Below are positions 1-8,806 of a stretch of 64,000 nt of DNA, in pieces. Below the pieces are notes generated by a model. That model had not been told where the DNA came from, did no database searches, and saw only the letters and a list, made by a program, of their open reading frames with translations. This DNA is from Wenzhouxiangellaceae bacterium (lineage in GTDB: Bacteria; Pseudomonadota; Gammaproteobacteria; Xanthomonadales; Wenzhouxiangellaceae): NCBI GenBank assembly GCA_028289455.1, contig JANQPN010000039.1:124001-188000 (forward strand), read 5' to 3'. Position numbers and translations under genes: made by a program. The stretch's first letter is position 1; each line of letters starts with the position of its first letter.

Positions 1-854
1 CCTGCCAGCTGACCCTTCAGTTTATCGGACAGGATCACTGCTCCACCCCAGGCGGCATCGACGTGTAAATGCAATGACTGCTCACGACAAATTGCTGCAA
101 TATCATCAAGTGGATCAACAATGCCGGCATTGGTTGTTCCCGCTGTCGCTACCACCATAAACGGCATCAGCCCCTGCTCCCGATCGGTTTGAATTGTCTG
201 CTGCAACAGATCGGCACGTAAGCGGTAATCATTATCGGTTTTGATGGTATGTACGGCATCTCTCCCCAACCCGCATGTATGTGCAATTTTTTCAAAAGAA
301 TGATGAAACTCTTCTGAACAATAAAACACCGGCTGGCCTGGCAGTGCCCGCAGGCCCTGGCGGGTAAACGCTGGAAACTGCCTGGTCAGCGCTATCAGCA
401 CACCGGTCGAATTAGCTTCGGAGCCCCCAGAGGTAAAACTTCCATATGCCTGATCTACCGGTAATCCGAAACGGCCGGCAAAATACTTGATCAGGTGCCT
501 TTCCATTTCCACACCGAATGGATTGTGGTGCCAGGCACCGGCCTGTGGATTTAGTGCGGCAGCCAGTAGATCGGCTAATATGCCGGCAAAGCTGGGAGCG
601 GGATTGAACAAACCGTAATAGCCTGGATGAGGCACTTTCAAACCCCAGTCGCGGAGTGCCTCATAGGTACTGTCAAGCACCTCACTCAGGTCTTTTTCTT
701 TTTCAAAATCAACAGGTTCCAGGAATTTTCTAATTTCTCTTGAAGTTATCTCAGGCGTTACTGGTAGCTCTTCAAGCCGCTGGTAATAGTCATCAATCAA
801 TTGCCCTGCCTGTTGTATCAATTGCAATCTTTGATGCGATTCGGGTAATAGCAT
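1..854 (-). CDS. PLP-dependent group II decarboxylase, 3' end cut by the window edge
   Basis: Reading the minus strand from an ATG at 852-854 gives 284 uninterrupted codons running off the left edge. The protein resembles group II pyridoxal-phosphate decarboxylases (glutamate, aromatic amino acid, diaminobutyrate or sulfinoalanine decarboxylases). Visible landmarks are HPGYYGLFNPAP near the N-terminus, FTSGGSEAN in the cofactor-binding region, a paired histidine (EEFHHSFEKIA), TAGTTNAG, and HVDAAWGG, whose Asp266 should contact the pyridine nitrogen. The Schiff-base lysine would lie beyond the edge, so activity cannot be judged and the substrate is not determined. It is divergent from the DoxX gene, with about 250 bp between them. 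Confidence 0.88.
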   Translation of the reverse strand, partial: MLLPESHQRLQLIQQAGQLIDDYYQRLEELPVTPEITSREIRKFLEPVDFEKEKDLSEVLDSTYEALRDWGLKVPHPGYYGLFNPAPSFAGILADLLAAALNPQAGAWHHNPFGVEMERHLIKYFAGRFGLPVDQAYGSFTSGGSEANSTGVLIALTRQFPAFTRQGLRALPGQPVFYCSEEFHHSFEKIAHTCGLGRDAVHTIKTDNDYRLRADLLQQTIQTDREQGLMPFMVVATAGTTNAGIVDPLDDIAAICREQSLHLHVDAAWGGAVILSDKLKGQLA

Positions 855-1102
855 TTATTTTTTCTCACATAAAATACTTTGCAAAAAAAGCGCTGCCTTG
901 AATCGGAAAATCTGAAATCATCCCGGCCGGTGTTCGGATTTAATTGTAGGCATTTGCTATAGTCTAACCGGTTTCGTGCGGGGTTAATCTAAACAAATAA
1001 CCGGGAATTGAAGATATACAAACCATCAGCCTCTGGCTTCACTACAGTGTGTTGCACAAGCAGATAATTACTATTGAAGACAAACCAATTCGGGAGAACA
1101 AC

Positions 1103-1495
1103 ATGCAAAATTCGAAAACTCAGGCCATTGGTCGAATCCTGCTGGCACTGATCTTTATCGTATACGGTTTCAACAAAGCTTTTGGTTTTTTGGGCGGGGG
1201 TTTCAGCAGTACTTCAGGCGCCATTGCCAACGTCGGCCTGCCGCTGCCGGACGTATTAACCGCATTGACCATACTTATTGAAGCCGGTGGCGGTTTGATG
1301 CTGTTGTTCGGATATAAAACCCGGCTCGCCGCATGGGCAATCTTCTTGATACTCATTCCTATAACTGTATTTTTCCATCCTGCATGGTCGGATATCAGCG
1401 AAATGTCCAGCTTCCTCAAAAACCTGGCGGTTATGGGCGGTATGCTTTATGTAGTGGCCAACGGCCCCGGCGCATGGGCAATCGATAAACAATAG
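1103..1495 (+). CDS. DoxX family membrane protein
   Basis: A 130-residue integral membrane protein. I chose the ATG at 1103 because GGGAGA lies just upstream and the DoxX signature GRILLALIFIVYGFNKAFGF follows at once; an in-frame start at 1049 would add an atypical hydrophilic leader. Four hydrophobic segments are visible, as usual for DoxX/SURF4-like proteins, which are small inner-membrane proteins of poorly defined function, in some cases linked to thiosulfate or quinone redox chemistry. The gene stands alone, convergent with the GFA gene. Confidence 0.85.
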   Translation: MQNSKTQAIGRILLALIFIVYGFNKAFGFLGGGFSSTSGAIANVGLPLPDVLTALTILIEAGGGLMLLFGYKTRLAAWAIFLILIPITVFFHPAWSDISEMSSFLKNLAVMGGMLYVVANGPGAWAIDKQ

Positions 1496-1548
1496 CTATG
1501 CTATGCTCACGGGCATGCGGCATTGCCGAATGCCCGATCTTCAACGGT

Positions 1549-1965
1549 TTATTCAGGATATTCTGAAAATGTAGGTATCTGCTCCTGCGAGCAGGACCAG
1601 TCTGAACGGGAATCCCAGAATATCCGGGCCTGTGGTTGAATATCAGGCGCCATATCAAGAGAGCCGGCCGGGATAATAGCAATGCTGCCATCCGGCGCTA
1701 TTCGCGGCAGCAGACTGCCGCAGTTTTTGCAAAAACAGGTACCGAAACGAATTGCACCCGGTAACTGATAGCGGTTCAACATGTCCTCGCCCTGGGTCCA
1801 GTTCACCTTTTCAGGCTGCATCATAAGAATATTGCTGCAGTGACCGGTTCCGCTGGCTTTGCGGCAGCGCTGACAATGGCAATGGAAAAATTTATTGGGT
1901 GTACCATCAATTTGGTAGGCCACTGCCCCGCACAGGCAGCTACCGGTAAGTGTTTCTTGAGACAT
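1549..1965 (-). CDS. GFA (CENP-V/GFA domain) family zinc protein
   Basis: The 138-residue protein has the cysteine pattern of the GFA domain: GSCLCGAVAY at the N-terminus (Cys10, Cys12), a cluster CHCQRCRKASG around residues 30-40, and FCKNCG near residues 77-83. These cysteines bind zinc. The founding member was described as glutathione-dependent formaldehyde-activating enzyme, but most relatives have no proven reaction, so I assign the fold and not the activity. Length is normal for the family. It reads away from the cyclophilin-side intergenic region and appears monocistronic. Confidence 0.88.
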   Translation of the reverse strand: MSQETLTGSCLCGAVAYQIDGTPNKFFHCHCQRCRKASGTGHCSNILMMQPEKVNWTQGEDMLNRYQLPGAIRFGTCFCKNCGSLLPRIAPDGSIAIIPAGSLDMAPDIQPQARIFWDSRSDWSCSQEQIPTFSEYPE

Positions 1966-2128
1966 TCAGAGTCCTCCAGGTTGCTGGTTGTTTAAACAGG
2001 ACCGGGTTTTCATTAATTGCTTGTATCAATCAATGCAGGCCATTCGAAAACCTTAAGCAAATGGAGAATTATTATGCTGCAAATCATAGACCTGCAGCAT
2101 ATTATTAATTTGCTTTATTCAAAAGAGT

Positions 2129-2632
2129 CTAGCCGATCACCTTATTCCACTCATCGACCCGATCCTGGACTTGAGCATATAAGCCTGCGGTATCGCCATT
2201 GATGCTGATACTGTCAATGCTGTCACCCTGCTGAATACTGTTGACAATATCCTGATCGGCCTGACTTGCAACTTCACCAAATACCGAGTGTTTTCCATCC
2301 AGCCAGGGAGTTGCCACATGCGTGATAAAGAACTGACTGCCGTTGGTGCCCGGGCCTGCATTGGCCATGGATAGTATACCAGGGGCATCATGTCGCAGAC
2401 TGGCATCAATCTCATCTTCAAAGCGGTACCCCGGGTTGCCGGTGCCGCTTCCGTTGGGACACCCACCCTGGATCATGAAGTTCGCGATGACACGATGAAA
2501 GTTCAGATTATTATAAAAACCCTTCTCAGCCAGATTGCAAAAATTAGCTACTGTTAAAGGTGTTTTATCGGCATGCAGGCGCAAATTGATGGCGCCCCTG
2601 CTGGTATTAATCACTGCGGTAATGTCTGACAT
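2129..2632 (-). CDS. Cyclophilin-type peptidyl-prolyl cis-trans isomerase
   Basis: A 167-residue cyclophilin that catalyses proline cis-trans isomerisation. Catalytic-core motifs are present: FHRVI (Arg47), FMIQGG (Phe52, Gln55), GSQFFIT (near 98-104) and the loop [11 protein letters not shown]. There is no signal peptide when translation starts at the ATG at 2632, so it should be cytoplasmic (PpiB-like). That start is preceded by GGGACAG and matches the family N-terminus; a longer frame to 2701 adds an unsupported extension. A weak hairpin around 2074-2100 lies beyond the stop, but its T-rich tail is poor. Confidence 0.92.
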   Translation of the reverse strand: MSDITAVINTSRGAINLRLHADKTPLTVANFCNLAEKGFYNNLNFHRVIANFMIQGGCPNGSGTGNPGYRFEDEIDASLRHDAPGILSMANAGPGTNGSQFFITHVATPWLDGKHSVFGEVASQADQDIVNSIQQGDSIDSISINGDTAGLYAQVQDRVDEWNKVIG

Positions 2633-2774
2633 AAACTGTCCCAATCCTTTATTTCTGATTTGATAACCTGCGAAACCAGGCTTTAAACGGCCCGGTATCA
2701 TAGCAGATTTATTCAGTTCGACAGTCTGTCAGCGTGGAATATTTCGGCTGTTTTTTATGCGCGGAAATAAAAAA

Positions 2775-2803
2775 CTGCAATCTCCATTGCATGGAGATTG
2801 CAG
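2775..2803 (-). terminator. Rho-independent terminator of the sigma/anti-sigma/PDZ operon
   Basis: Perfect 12-bp stem (2775-2786 with 2792-2803) and a 5-base loop. On the minus strand it is followed by six T residues at 2774-2769. It lies about 40 bases beyond the stop of the PDZ gene, so it ends the ECF operon. Confidence 0.9.
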
Positions 2804-2842
2804 CCGCTTGACAAAATCTAACGTAAAGAGGAACCACCCTGG

Positions 2843-4279
2843 TCAGATAATGTCATTGCCCTCATCTTCTTCTGCGGCTTCAATCCATTGAAAGCCTGAA
2901 TCATCTCCGGAATGCACATCTTCATCGCCATCAAACTCGAAATGCAATCCATTGATAAAACCATCTTCCATTATTATTTCGAAATCCTTGCTTAATGCTT
3001 CCGGCAATTCTTTCAAAATATGCAGGCTTTCCATATTCTCCAAATCCAGCTCCTGCAAGCCTTCCCATCCACGAATTTTGATATCACCAAAATCCAGGCC
3101 TTCCAGTACTTTAAAGACTTCACCGTCCTCAAGCATGCTCAAACCCTTGAACGGATGGTTCGATTCAGGCACCTCAAAGCTGATATCCAACTCGTCTCTA
3201 TCACGGAGTAACTCCAACGTCACCAGCTCACCCTGCTCATAGGACTGCAAAATCCGGAATGCATGGTGCGGATCTGTTGGCTCACGGCCATCAATAGACT
3301 TTAACACATCACCCGCAAGCACATCAGCCGGAAAGTCATCAGGCACATTAATAACCAGCAAACCACTGCTGGTGCCAAAATAACGGCCCAGGTCAGAATT
3401 CAATTCAACCAGCTCCAAACCTGCCGAAAAACTGCCGAACCCATGAAAAAATGCACCTCTGCTGCGCAGTAAAGGCGCTGCCGGTGCTATCGGAGCCGGC
3501 GGAGCGATTGGGGCTACCGGCGCAAAGCTCAACGGCACCCGCCGCTCGGCTATTACAACCGCTTCATCAATTACACCGTCACGGACGTATTCGACAATGA
3601 CTTCATCGCCCGGCTCCAGCTCAGACATCACTTCCAGCACCATATTGCTGGGGTTATCCAGGCCAAAATCATCCTGTCCCAAATCATCCAGACGAACATC
3701 ATTAATAGCCAGCAACACATCATTGGACTGAAGACCTGCCGAATCTGCGGGACCACCGGGACTGACTGAGTTAATCAACACGCCGGAATGATCAGCATCT
3801 GCATCGGTATTGGCAATGCTGATACCCAGCATCGCCCGATTGGCATTGTTCAGGAATCTAAAAGCATAACCGCGTGCCGGTGTCAGATCGGCCGACAATC
3901 TGGCCACTTTGCGTGCCGCTTCCCGCAGTGCCTCCTGGGCATTCTGATACTCTCTGCGTGCTTCTTCACTCTGACGAACAGCACGTTCCCTCTGCTCGGT
4001 TGCTCGTTCACGCGCCTGGACCGCCTGCTCACGCGCTTGAGCTGCCCGCTCCCGCACCACTGATGCTTCACGTTCCTGTAACTGCACCTGCCGTATACGT
4101 GCCTGCTCACGCACTCTAACCGCACGCTCCTGTGCAAACGCGGCTTCTGCTCTAACCTGCGCACGTGCTTCTATATGCGCCTGTCTGGCAGCATCAATCT
4201 GTTCCCGCACTGCGCTATCCTGAGCAGACAATGCGGTTGACAGTAAAACCGTTATCAGCGAAACAATAATTGTTTTCAT
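2843..4279 (-). CDS. Exported coiled-coil protein with two PDZ domains
   Basis: 478 residues from the ATG at 4279, which has GAGG five bases upstream; a GTG two codons earlier overlaps that ribosome site and is less likely. A signal peptide (hydrophobic core to ALSAQ) precedes a long Arg/Glu/Ala-rich helix, about residues 25-120, that should form a coiled coil. PDZ-like domains follow at about 140-245 (MLGISI, SPGGPADSAGL) and 290-375, then an acidic tail. No protease triad is visible, so it is an adaptor or sensor, not a DegP-type protease. It is the last gene of an operon with an ECF sigma factor and its membrane partner, which suggests it senses envelope proteins or tunes anti-sigma stability. 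That role is inference. Confidence 0.8.
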   Translation of the reverse strand: MKTIIVSLITVLLSTALSAQDSAVREQIDAARQAHIEARAQVRAEAAFAQERAVRVREQARIRQVQLQEREASVVRERAAQAREQAVQARERATEQRERAVRQSEEARREYQNAQEALREAARKVARLSADLTPARGYAFRFLNNANRAMLGISIANTDADADHSGVLINSVSPGGPADSAGLQSNDVLLAINDVRLDDLGQDDFGLDNPSNMVLEVMSELEPGDEVIVEYVRDGVIDEAVVIAERRVPLSFAPVAPIAPPAPIAPAAPLLRSRGAFFHGFGSFSAGLELVELNSDLGRYFGTSSGLLVINVPDDFPADVLAGDVLKSIDGREPTDPHHAFRILQSYEQGELVTLELLRDRDELDISFEVPESNHPFKGLSMLEDGEVFKVLEGLDFGDIKIRGWEGLQELDLENMESLHILKELPEALSKDFEIIMEDGFINGLHFEFDGDEDVHSGDDSGFQWIEAAEEDEGNDII

Positions 4280-4296
4280 ACTCACCTCGGGGAAAT

Positions 4297-4965
4297 TTAT
4301 ATCTGTTGATTGACAGTGGTGATCAAGTCATCACTGTTTTGATCGAAATAATCAGCCGGTCCATATTGACTGGCCAGTAATTCATTCAAGAGCACAACCC
4401 TCTGCTGCCATAAGCCGGTACGCTCATTAATCAGCAAATCATCATCGGCTGTCTCTCCACGGTTTGCCTGGGAGGCCGCAATCTGCAGATCTACAATGCC
4501 GATCATGCGTTCCAGTTCATCCATAGCCAGCGCACGCTGCCCTGAGATTACCCGGCTGGGAGCCTGCGCCCGCAGACTGCGTAATTGCGATTCAAGTAAT
4601 TGAGAATGTTTTACCCACTGCTGCAGCTGAGCATATTTTTCAGCAGCCACCGGCTCTGCACCTGAGCTGCCCGGCTGATTTGAGTGAGGAAAAAACACGA
4701 CAGTTACCAGCAACACTAATGCTGCAGCAACTCCCAGCCATTCCTCTGAGCGCAGCCAGCCATAACGCTTACCCCGCTGACCGGATTGTTCACTGCCATC
4801 ACTGTCTAATCGCGCCGAAATATTATCCCAGCCGGCCGTCTGCTGTTCTTCCGGGAGATCCACTAACGGCAGCTTATGTAATGCGTCCCGTAATACACGC
4901 CGGGCCTGTAAATCATCTGCAGGGTTAATAAAGTCATGCAAAGGGTGCTGCGGAGATTTATTCAT
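4297..4965 (-). CDS. Probable membrane anti-sigma factor
   Basis: The 222-residue protein has a soluble N-terminal part (about 1-73), one membrane helix (EEWLGVAAALVLLVTVVFF, about 74-92) and a C-terminal part with helix-forming sequence. The start codon overlaps the stop of the sigma gene by four bases (ATGA), so the two are translationally coupled. No HxxxCxxC zinc motif is visible, so it is not a ZAS-type anti-sigma. The call rests on topology, size and position behind an ECF gene; I see no diagnostic family motif. It would hold the sigma factor at the inner membrane with its N-terminal domain. Confidence 0.65.
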   Translation of the reverse strand: MNKSPQHPLHDFINPADDLQARRVLRDALHKLPLVDLPEEQQTAGWDNISARLDSDGSEQSGQRGKRYGWLRSEEWLGVAAALVLLVTVVFFPHSNQPGSSGAEPVAAEKYAQLQQWVKHSQLLESQLRSLRAQAPSRVISGQRALAMDELERMIGIVDLQIAASQANRGETADDDLLINERTGLWQQRVVLLNELLASQYGPADYFDQNSDDLITTVNQQI

Positions 4966-5639
4966 TGATTCACCTCAAACAAGGTAGCCGCCAGAGGATT
5001 AACATAGGCAATCCCGCTGTTACTGGATAACTCATTACGTTTTACAGCGGCAGATTTGTTTCCGCCGACTTCACCGGCACTCAACAGCATGCGCAACTGC
5101 CGCCGGGCCCGCGTTAGCCGGGATTTTGAAAAGCTGATGGTGTGGCCGGTTAGTTCCGCGATTTCTGAATGGGTATAACCTTCCACGTGGTATAGCCAGA
5201 TTACTGCTCTGGAAATTGCCGGTAAATGCGCCAGCGCTGTTTCCAGTTCAACCTGAACTACTCCCTGAGTAGCGTCTGCTGCACTGACCAGATCCGGTTC
5301 GCTGACCACATCATCCAGGTCATATTCATGGCCACGCCGCTTGTCCTTGCGCATGCGCATGAATGCCGTGGTAGTCACAATACTGCGCAGCCAGCTCCAG
5401 AACCTGGCATCACCGCGAAATTGATGCAGGTTCTGGAAACACTTCACAAAAGCATCCTGCATTACATCCTGGGCATCCGCCCGGTGACACAGAAGACGCA
5501 TCGCCAGGTTAAACACCTGCCCGGAATACTGTTGATACAGCCATTGCATGGCCCCCTGATCACCGGCTTGAGCCTGGAGGATCATTTCTCGCTCAAGCTG
5601 ATCAGGGGGATCGGATTGTGGCTGTGCTGCTCTGCTCAA
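4962..5639 (-). CDS. ECF RNA polymerase sigma factor
   Basis: 225 residues with both ECF regions. Region 2 is at about 40-105 (DAQDVMQDAFVKCFQNL, then WSWLRSIVTTTAF) and region 4 at about 135-185 (LPAISRAVIWLYHVEGYTHSEIA with its helix-turn-helix). The frame begins at TTG 5639, because a stop lies a few codons upstream; an ATG at 5585 (MILQAQAGD) is an alternative start with a weak GAG ribosome site. It heads a three-gene operon with the anti-sigma and PDZ genes, and an ECF-type promoter lies just upstream, so autoregulation is likely. Confidence 0.9.
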   Translation of the reverse strand: MSRAAQPQSDPPDQLEREMILQAQAGDQGAMQWLYQQYSGQVFNLAMRLLCHRADAQDVMQDAFVKCFQNLHQFRGDARFWSWLRSIVTTTAFMRMRKDKRRGHEYDLDDVVSEPDLVSAADATQGVVQVELETALAHLPAISRAVIWLYHVEGYTHSEIAELTGHTISFSKSRLTRARRQLRMLLSAGEVGGNKSAAVKRNELSSNSGIAYVNPLAATLFEVNQ

Positions 5640-5672
5640 AACCTGCTCGTGGGGTTATCGTTTGTTACTGCA

Positions 5673-5700
5673 TAGATGCCTCTGATACAAAAAAGGTCGC
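5673..5700 (-). promoter_or_regulatory. Candidate ECF-type autoregulatory promoter
   Basis: On the minus strand GCGACC (5700-5695), followed by a T run, is separated by 16 bases from CATCTA (5678-5673). This resembles the GCAACC...CGTCTA-type promoters that many ECF factors use for their own operons. It sits about 35 bases before the sigma gene start. The match was made by eye. Confidence 0.5.
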
Positions 5701-5746
5701 AACAATCTGCATATCAGTATCAATGCAGCAGCACGGTTAATCTACA

Positions 5747-5935
5747 ATGACCGGCACCTCCAAGCTTAGCATCGACTGTCACTATGACTGTAAAAACCGT
5801 TTTGCGAATCAGCAACCCTGGTTTACGTCATACAGCCAGACCCGTGTTGTGCAACATGAGTGCGATCACCTGGATGGCATTTTGTATTGCGAAAACTGGC
5901 TGGCCCGCAACAATTCGGCTTTATCCCTGAGTTGA
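5747..5935 (+). pseudogene. Peptide deformylase remnant (C-terminal fragment)
   Basis: A 62-codon frame contains TRVVQHECDHLDGILY, which matches the third conserved motif of peptide deformylase (HExDH metal site). The first motif (GxGLAAPQ) and second motif (EGCLS) are absent, and the stretch upstream of the match does not resemble the enzyme. The metal site would lack its cysteine ligand, so an active enzyme is impossible. It is best read as the decayed 3' end of a deformylase gene left between the ECF promoter and yajQ. A very short expressed product cannot be excluded. Confidence 0.7.
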
Positions 5936-6027
5936 TCGCAGCCGGAAAAATCCCGGTATAGCCATGGAATAACTACTCAAAAGTCACTATATCAGTTCTA
6001 TTAATTGTTCTTCAGCCGGAAAATATA

Positions 6028-6510
6028 ATGCCCTCATTTGATGTAGTCTCAGAAGTCGATCACCACGAGTTGAAAAACGCCATCGACCAGGCCAACCGCG
6101 AAGTCTCCACCCGGTTTGACTTCAAAGGCAGCGGTGCCAACTTCAGCCAATCTGAGAATCAGATCACCATGAATGCTCAGGCAGAGTTTCAACTGCAGCA
6201 GATGCTGGATATTCTGCGCAAGAAAATGTCCAGCCGCGGAATTGACCTGTATTGTCTGGAGACGCATGACCCGGTTATTCATGCCAAAACGGCAACCCAG
6301 CAGCTGACCGTCAACGAAGGCATTGATACCCCGACGGCCAAAAAGCTGGTGAAAATGGTCAAAGACAGCAAACTGAAAGTCCAGGCAGCCATCCAGCAGC
6401 AACAGCTGCGTATTACCGGTAAAAAGCGTGACGACCTTCAACAGGCAATTGCTTTATTGAAGAGTGCCGATCTGAAACTGCCTTTGCAGTATCAGAATTT
6501 CAGAGATTAA
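6028..6510 (+). CDS. yajQ: YajQ family nucleotide-binding protein
   Basis: A 160-residue protein closely matching the YajQ family along its full length: MPSFDVVSEVDHHELKNA at the start, STRFDFKGS, and KKLVKMVKDSKLKVQAAIQ near residues 110-128. Family members bind nucleotides and RNA; the Xanthomonas relative is a cyclic-di-GMP effector that works with a LysR regulator. It has two ferredoxin-like halves and no membrane segment, so it should be cytoplasmic. It is a single gene, convergent with tesB, and no clear terminator is seen in the 56 bases between them. Confidence 0.95.
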   Translation: MPSFDVVSEVDHHELKNAIDQANREVSTRFDFKGSGANFSQSENQITMNAQAEFQLQQMLDILRKKMSSRGIDLYCLETHDPVIHAKTATQQLTVNEGIDTPTAKKLVKMVKDSKLKVQAAIQQQQLRITGKKRDDLQQAIALLKSADLKLPLQYQNFRD

Positions 6511-6566
6511 AACGCATCATTGAAAACCCGCTTCAGGCTGTAACAAACCGAATATACCCAGCCAGC

Positions 6567-7427
6567 TCAATTGGCTGTGACTCTGATCAACCCTTCCTGA
6601 GCTGTGCTGGCAACCAGTTTGCCACTGCGGGTAAAAATCATGCCACGGGACATACCCCGGCCACCATGGGTTCTGGGGCTATCGAAGCTGTACAATAACC
6701 ACTGGTCAACACGAACCGGGCAGTGAAACCACATAGCGTGGTCCAGACTGGCCATCTGCACATGCCCCTGATCAAACCTCAGGGCATGCGGTAATGTAGC
6801 AGTACCCAGCAGTTCATAATCGGAAACATACGCCAGCAGATTTCGATGTAAAGCCGGTTCATCGGGCAAACCGTCACAGGCTCGCATCCACACATGTTTA
6901 ACCGGTGACACTTTTTCAGGATTAAGAAAGTTCGGCGGGATCACCGGACGAAACTCAAACGGCGGCTGGTGGGCCAGGTAACGCCGCATTTTCTCCGGCA
7001 CTTTATCCAGAATAGCCTGTTTGATGTCAAACGCGCTCTCAAGGCCGTCCGGACCCGGCACATCAGGCATTTCCACCTGGTGTTCCAGCCCTTGTTCAAT
7101 ATGTTGAAAGGAAGCCGCCATATTGAAAATCGGCTTACCATGCTGCACCGCCACCACCCGACGGTTTGAGAAACTGCCCCCATCACGCGCCCTGTCCACC
7201 TGATAAACGATTGGTGCATTAAAATCACCGCGTCTCAGGAAATATGCATGCAGAGAGTGAGGCGCCCGGTTTTCAACGGTATTGTGCGCAGCTGACAGCG
7301 CCTGACCAAGCACCTGGCCTCCAAATACCTGAGGGCTGCCGATATCCCGGCTGTCACCACGGAAAATATTTTTTTCAATGCGCTCCAGTTGAAGCAGATT
7401 TACAACATCGGCTAGTACAGGATTCAT
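6567..7427 (-). CDS. tesB: Acyl-CoA thioesterase II
   Basis: 286 residues, the usual length of TesB, with a double hot-dog fold. It hydrolyses medium- and long-chain acyl-CoA to the free acid and CoA. Landmarks are IFRGDSRDIGSPQVFGGQV near the N-terminus, LHAYFLRRGD, HAMWFHCP and the C-terminal STAQEGLIR that carries the catalytic glutamine. The aspartate of YVSDYELL fits the catalytic Asp. No signal peptide. The start at 7427 fits the family N-terminus. It is followed on the opposite strand by yajQ and seems to be transcribed alone. Confidence 0.95.
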   Translation of the reverse strand: MNPVLADVVNLLQLERIEKNIFRGDSRDIGSPQVFGGQVLGQALSAAHNTVENRAPHSLHAYFLRRGDFNAPIVYQVDRARDGGSFSNRRVVAVQHGKPIFNMAASFQHIEQGLEHQVEMPDVPGPDGLESAFDIKQAILDKVPEKMRRYLAHQPPFEFRPVIPPNFLNPEKVSPVKHVWMRACDGLPDEPALHRNLLAYVSDYELLGTATLPHALRFDQGHVQMASLDHAMWFHCPVRVDQWLLYSFDSPRTHGGRGMSRGMIFTRSGKLVASTAQEGLIRVTAN

Positions 7428-7548
7428 ATTTTTCTATTAATGTTATTGGTAATTCAGACAGCCTAATAATATGCACTAATCAAGCTGCCGGTTATATTCC
7501 AGTGTGGTTTAATAATAGTCAATCTGTGACTCAGATCTCATCATGGGG

Positions 7549-8085
7549 TCAGTCTGGTTTTCCGGCTGTTTCTGGTTTTGCTTGATGAAGATAATACTTA
7601 ATCGGCTCATCTTCACCCGGAAGACACATCAGCTGGTGAAAATTAAATCCGAGTTTTTCCAGCAAATTGACGGATGCTGTGTTTGCAGGTGAAACAATTG
7701 CTGCTATTTGATCCAATCCTACAGTTTCATAGCCATACCTCAGCATGGCAGCTGCGGCCTCATATGCAAAACCGTGCTGCCGGTAAGGCGGCAAAAACGC
7801 AAAACCGATATCCACGTCCTGCAACCCGGGTCGATTTACCAACCCGCAAATTCCAATCGGCACTGATCCATCCTGCAATTCAACCAGGTACATGCTAAAA
7901 CCATTTTCCCGATAACTGCTGACGACTCTGTCACTAATATACTCAGCCGCATCGGTAATGGTTTTAACGCCACGATCACCAACATACTTGATGAAGTCCG
8001 GATCATTCAAGATGCCCCACATCAGTTTTGCATCATTACTGGTCATATGCCGCAAGCGCAGCCGTCTGGTCGATAAAATGTACAT
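7549..8085 (-). CDS. GNAT family N-acetyltransferase (RimJ/RimL-like)
   Basis: 178 residues from the ATG at 8085; a TTG at 8112 would add nine residues with no better ribosome site. The sequence has the GNAT layout: LSTRRLRLRHMTSNDAKLMWGILND at the N-terminus, a central strand ending GICGLVNRPGLQDVDIGFAFLP, the acetyl-CoA loop region PPYRQHGFAYEA and a late NLLEKLGF. This subgroup includes ribosomal-protein and small-molecule acetyltransferases, so the substrate is not fixed. The first ten residues of the longer frame lack similarity to the family. Confidence 0.85.
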   Translation of the reverse strand: MYILSTRRLRLRHMTSNDAKLMWGILNDPDFIKYVGDRGVKTITDAAEYISDRVVSSYRENGFSMYLVELQDGSVPIGICGLVNRPGLQDVDIGFAFLPPYRQHGFAYEAAAAMLRYGYETVGLDQIAAIVSPANTASVNLLEKLGFNFHQLMCLPGEDEPIKYYLHQAKPETAGKPD

Positions 8086-8178
8086 CCGGCTATGGTTATG
8101 CAAAGATATCAATTAAGCAAGCGCAGCCCTAGCTGGCAGTAAATAACACCAATAACAAGCTGTTAATTAAACACCTTT

Positions 8179-8793
8179 ATGGCCAACACCAAGTCTGATA
8201 AATATACATGGCCAACCATTGGCCTGCTGGTATTGGTGAATCTGATACCGGTTTATCTGGTGCTGTTTGAACAATGGACGGTCGGCCAGATGGTACTGCT
8301 GTTCTGGATGGAAAATGTCATTATCGGCATATTCAATGTCGTAAAGATGAAAGCCTGTCAGCGCCCCAACAGCACCAGTGATAAAGAAAGCACGAACTTT
8401 TTTATGATCCACTACGGCGGCTTCACCTTCGGTCACGGTGTGTTTGTCATTGTGTTTTTCTTTTTCGTTGAATTTACCCAGGGCACACTGGCCAGCCCAT
8501 ACAGTTTTTCTCAGGTCATTACTGATCCAAATTTCTGGTGGACCATCGTGGCCCTGATGCTCAGTCATGGGTTCTCACTTTACTGGCACTTTTTCAAAGG
8601 TGGCGAACGGGAACAGGAGACCACCAGCAGCCTGCTTTTTAAACCCTATGCCAGAGTGATCATTCTTCACCTGACCATTCTTGGAGGTGCGGCGCTGGCG
8701 GCCTGGCTGCATCAGCCCATCTGGGCTTTACTGCTGATGGTTACACTGAAAATCATGGTCGACCTGGTTGCTCACCGGGCCAGCCACAGGTGA
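8179..8793 (+). CDS. DUF6498-like integral membrane protein
   Basis: A 204-residue hydrophobic protein with about six membrane helices. The stretch WTVGQMVLLFWMENVIIGIFNVVK and the later HYGGFTFGHGVFV are the kind of motifs seen in the DUF6498 family, whose function is unknown. It starts with ATG at 8179 in a short gap after the divergent GNAT gene and converges on the DUF819 gene 13 bases after its stop. No operon partner. Confidence 0.72.
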   Translation: MANTKSDKYTWPTIGLLVLVNLIPVYLVLFEQWTVGQMVLLFWMENVIIGIFNVVKMKACQRPNSTSDKESTNFFMIHYGGFTFGHGVFVIVFFFFVEFTQGTLASPYSFSQVITDPNFWWTIVALMLSHGFSLYWHFFKGGEREQETTSSLLFKPYARVIILHLTILGGAALAAWLHQPIWALLLMVTLKIMVDLVAHRASHR

Positions 8794-8806
8794 ACTGGAT
8801 TACCTG

